Assembly: GCF_050279675.1 (NCBI RefSeq)
Contig: NZ_JBNNUK010000010.1
Span: forward strand, 90,192-154,191
Direction of reading: 5' to 3'
From: Viridibacillus sp050279675
Lineage (GTDB): Bacteria; Bacillota; Bacilli; Bacillales_A; Planococcaceae
Length of the DNA: 64,000 nucleotides
Below are positions 62,070 through 64,000 of this stretch, in pieces (within the stretch, counting starts at the first letter, position 1; the number at the start of each line of letters is the position of its first letter). The position numbers were made by a program, and so were the translations under genes. The notes below the pieces were generated by a model, which worked only from the letters and a program-made list of their open reading frames with translations, did not search any database and was not told the origin of the DNA.

Positions 62070-62796
62070 TTTGTCTGATATGCATGTTCATATCGATTAT
62101 ATTGAGGATTATTTACGCTTCTTTAAAACTTTTGAAGATAATAGGATTTATGCATTATTCGTCACTAACTTGCCAGAGATTTTTCAAAAATGTAATCAAA
62201 CCTTTCCAAATAGTAAATACGTGAAATTAGGTTTGGGGTTTAATCCGCAGTTTGCAGGTAAATATAAGTTTAATAAAGGTTTATTTGATAATCTATTACC
62301 TAAAACAAAATATATAGGTGAAGTAGGTTTAGATTACTCTAATGAATTTAAAGCCAATAGAGAGAGCCAGAGAGAAGCTTTTGAACATATTAGCCATCAA
62401 GCTGGACAGTTGAATAAAATAATGTCTATCCATTCAAGGAAGGCCGAGGAAGATGTATTAAACATTTTGATGAATAATAATGTAAAAACAGCGGTTTTTC
62501 ACTGGTATACTGGAAAAAAAGAGACTTTATTTAAAATATTAGACCAGGGCTACTATTTTTCTGTAAATTATTCAATGTTAAATACCAAAAGTGGATTAGA
62601 AATCATTAATTTAATACCATTAGATAGAGTATTGATTGAAACAGATGCACCTTTTGGAAAAACGTTTATATCTGGAGAGAAGTATAATTTAACTGAAATA
62701 TACAGACGCTTTTCAAACAAGTTAGGCATAGAAAGTTTAGAAGACCAAATTTATAAAAATTTATCTGATTTGTTATTAACAAATAGCAAATTGTAG
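62062..62796 (+). CDS. qatD: QatD, TatD-family metal-dependent nuclease
   Basis: This 244-residue TatD-like amidohydrolase-fold DNase is the last gene of the Qat operon. Metal ligands are complete: His8 and His10 (DMHVHID), Glu87 (IGEVGLDY), His124 (SIHSRKAE), His147 (VFHWYTG) and Asp195 (IETDAPFG), so it should be active. The start is GTG 62062 with AGGGG about 9 bases upstream, inside qatC. It probably cleaves DNA or RNA as the effector, which is inferred. A terminator follows. Confidence 0.92.
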   Translation: MANLSDMHVHIDYIEDYLRFFKTFEDNRIYALFVTNLPEIFQKCNQTFPNSKYVKLGLGFNPQFAGKYKFNKGLFDNLLPKTKYIGEVGLDYSNEFKANRESQREAFEHISHQAGQLNKIMSIHSRKAEEDVLNILMNNNVKTAVFHWYTGKKETLFKILDQGYYFSVNYSMLNTKSGLEIINLIPLDRVLIETDAPFGKTFISGEKYNLTEIYRRFSNKLGIESLEDQIYKNLSDLLLTNSKL

Positions 62797-62809
62797 ATAA
62801 TGAGTGATG

Positions 62810-62844
62810 AGTATTTCTCGGGAGTTTCGAGGAATACTTTTTTT
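62810..62844 (+). terminator. Terminator of the Qat operon
   Basis: AGTATTTCTCG (62810-62820) pairs with CGAGGAATACT (62828-62838), one mismatch, then seven T. Confidence 0.85.
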
Positions 62845-63019
62845 AGTTGCGTAGAATTATATATTTTTATCAATGATAGTAATTGATTTTAGTATGAATT
62901 GTTATGAAAAAGTTCATACCTTTTGCTAAACAAGTAGTTAAAAGTATTTTAATAAGTGTGAATTAGGACACATTGAAGTTAAGTCCTTATCCTAGAAATT
63001 AAGAGAGGACGTGTCCGTT

Positions 63020-63280
63020 ATGAAACAAAAACGTTACAACCAAGAATTCAAAGAAACAATCGTAGAACTTTATCGTACTGGTACACCCGCCAATCAACTT
63101 GCCAGCGAATATGGTGTGACTGAAGTAACTATCTATAAATGGATTAAAGTACATTCCCCAATTGAAGGTGAAGAATCACTTACACCAGCTGATATATCTG
63201 CCATACAGAAAGAAAACTTACGCTTAAAACAAGAGGTGGAAATTTTTAAAAAGGCTATGACCATATTCGCGAAAAAGTGA
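63020..63280 (+). CDS. IS3-family transposase OrfA
   Basis: This 86-residue helix-turn-helix protein recognises the insertion-sequence ends. It has QEFKETIVELYRTGTPANQL, then SEYGVTEVTIYKWIK, and a leucine-zipper-like C-terminus (ENLRLKQEVEIFKKAM). AGAGAGGAC precedes ATG 63020. It overlaps orfB by 4 bases in the -1 frame at GAAAAAG, where programmed frameshifting could produce the OrfAB transposase. Confidence 0.9.
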   Translation: MKQKRYNQEFKETIVELYRTGTPANQLASEYGVTEVTIYKWIKVHSPIEGEESLTPADISAIQKENLRLKQEVEIFKKAMTIFAKK

Positions 63281-64000
63281 TGGATCAAGAAATTATCGAA
63301 CATATTAATGAAGAGAATGCACACTATCCTGTTCAATTGATGTGTCGCGTTTTAAAGTTACCTAAAAGTACGTATTACCAGGCTGCTCATAAAAAACCTT
63401 CGGTATATCATCTGGAAAATCAACTCATTACAGAACGTATTCGTGAAATACATCAAGCAAGTGACCGTCGTTATGGGGCACCTAAAATTCACTATTTATT
63501 GTGTAGAGAAGGTTTTCAAGTGAGTATCAAAAGAGTACAACGTCTAATGAAACGTGCTGGAATCCGTTCAACTATCGTAAAAAAGTATCGACTGACGCCA
63601 ACTCAAGTTTTAGTAGAAGAACGCGAAAATCGTTTAAATCAAGACTTTCAAACAACATCAATCAATGAAAAGTGGGTGGCCGATATCACATATATTCACA
63701 CACTTAAGGATGGTTGGTGTTATTTGGCTTCAGTGTTAGATCTTCATTCAAAGAAAATTGTAGGATACAAGTTTTCTCGTCAAATGACAGTTGATTTAGT
63801 CACGGCAAGCTTTAGAATACGCAATTCAGAGTCAAGAGCCCCTTGAAGGGCTCATTGTGCATACAGATTTGGGAACGCAATATACAAGTGAAGCCTTCCA
63901 AAAGCAATTAAAGAACCACGGTATGATTGCGTCTTTTAGCAGAAAAGGATGTCCATATGACAACGCCTGTATTGAATCCTTTCACGCTACATTGAAAAAA
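63277..64000 (+). pseudogene. IS3-family transposase OrfB, frameshifted and cut by the window edge
   Basis: The DDE integrase begins at GTG 63277/ATG 63280. The first acidic residue is in WVADITYIHT. The frame is broken near 63803-63806 by one extra base: it then runs to a stop at about 63846, while the adjacent frame continues with ALEYAIQSQEPLEGL, then VHTDLGTQY (second Asp) and DNACIESFHATLKK (Glu) up to the window end. The N-terminal HTH_21 region (REIHQASDRRYGAPKIHYLL) is normal. Unless the extra base is a sequencing error, this transposase is inactive. Confidence 0.87.

Larger units (their letters stand above)
56913..62950. mobile_element. ssrA-linked genomic island carrying QatABCD
   Basis: The DNA immediately after ssrA holds an integrase remnant, a gene fragment and a defence operon, and it is followed by an insertion sequence. 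None of this belongs to the conserved Bacillales gene order. The composition is more AT-rich than the glycolytic region by eye. The right end is not visible, so the true extent is larger than given. Confidence 0.7.
62957..64000 (+). mobile_element. IS3-family insertion sequence, right end outside the window
   Basis: orfA and orfB of an IS3-type transposase overlap in the -1 frame. The left end lies somewhere in 62845-63019, with a TGTG at about 62957 as one candidate. No inverted-repeat partner can be checked because the right end is cut off. orfB carries a frameshift, so this copy is probably inactive. Confidence 0.75.

Noticed and set aside
57008..62796. Intact prophage
   Set aside because: No capsid, portal, terminase or lysis genes are seen; only an integrase remnant and defence genes are present.
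60639..62796. Queuosine biosynthesis cluster plus housekeeping TatD
   Set aside because: There are no queD/E/F genes. The fixed order with KAP NTPase and QatB, and the overlapping starts, identify a Qat operon instead.
56913..64000. Second copy of the ssrA 3' end (right attachment site)
   Set aside because: By eye no further copy of the acceptor-end sequence CCGTCTCCA was found downstream of ssrA in the window.

Overview
The window comes from a low-GC, Gram-positive, spore-forming member of the Bacillales. The core gene order matches Bacillus subtilis closely: yhgD-yhgE, yhfH-lplJ, lcfB, hprK-lgt-ppaX-yvoF-hisZGDBHAFI-yvcD-trxB-yvcI-rapZ-yvcK-whiA-crh, clpP, sigL, cggR-gapA-pgk-tpiA-gpmI-eno, secG-est-rnr-smpB-ssrA. 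The tmRNA tag (AGKQQNNLAFAA), the overall composition and the way these blocks are joined suggest the Planococcaceae/Lysinibacillus-Solibacillus side of the order. That placement is inference. A CotF-type coat protein supports sporulation.

Region 1 (1-20650) is a mosaic of housekeeping and envelope functions. It begins with a cut-off sensor kinase and a YtkA-like lipoprotein. Next come a TetR regulator with the giant YhgE/Pip membrane protein, which share a candidate 23-bp operator. A 41-residue YhfH zinc-ribbon protein sits beside lipoate ligase, followed by a Bce-type peptide-sensing module (response regulator, kinase, ABC ATPase, permease). The rest is a FadR-box-controlled acyl-CoA ligase, an amino-acid permease, an S9 peptidase, a DedA protein, LuxS, an enoyl-CoA hydratase, an EAL-HDOD protein and a cytochrome c-551.

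Region 2 (20936-37335) is one long, tightly packed plus-strand block. It covers carbon regulation (HprK, Crh, YvcK, RapZ), lipoprotein maturation (Lgt), complete histidine biosynthesis from hisZ to hisIE behind a sigma-A-like promoter, thioredoxin reductase and WhiA. ClpP faces it on the minus strand behind a CtsR box, followed by tRNA-Arg(CCG).

Region 3 (38198-56912) holds a TetR/MFS drug-efflux pair, a spore coat protein, a LemA/TPM pair, sigma-54, the CggR-controlled lower-glycolysis operon through enolase, then SecG, carboxylesterase, RNase R, SmpB and the tmRNA gene.

Region 4 (56913-64000) is accessory DNA inserted directly after the 3' end of ssrA, a classic integration target. It carries a broken tyrosine integrase, a gene fragment, and a complete four-gene QatABCD anti-phage operon: KAP-family NTPase, QatB, QueC-like QatC and TatD-like QatD. 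An IS3-family element with a disrupted transposase runs off the window edge. No second copy of the ssrA end is visible, so the island's right boundary lies outside. The Qat operon is the most notable system here. It is a described defence family rather than a new one. The least explained sequence is the GC-rich, hairpin-bearing block at about 7911-8105, flanked by a 9-bp direct repeat.
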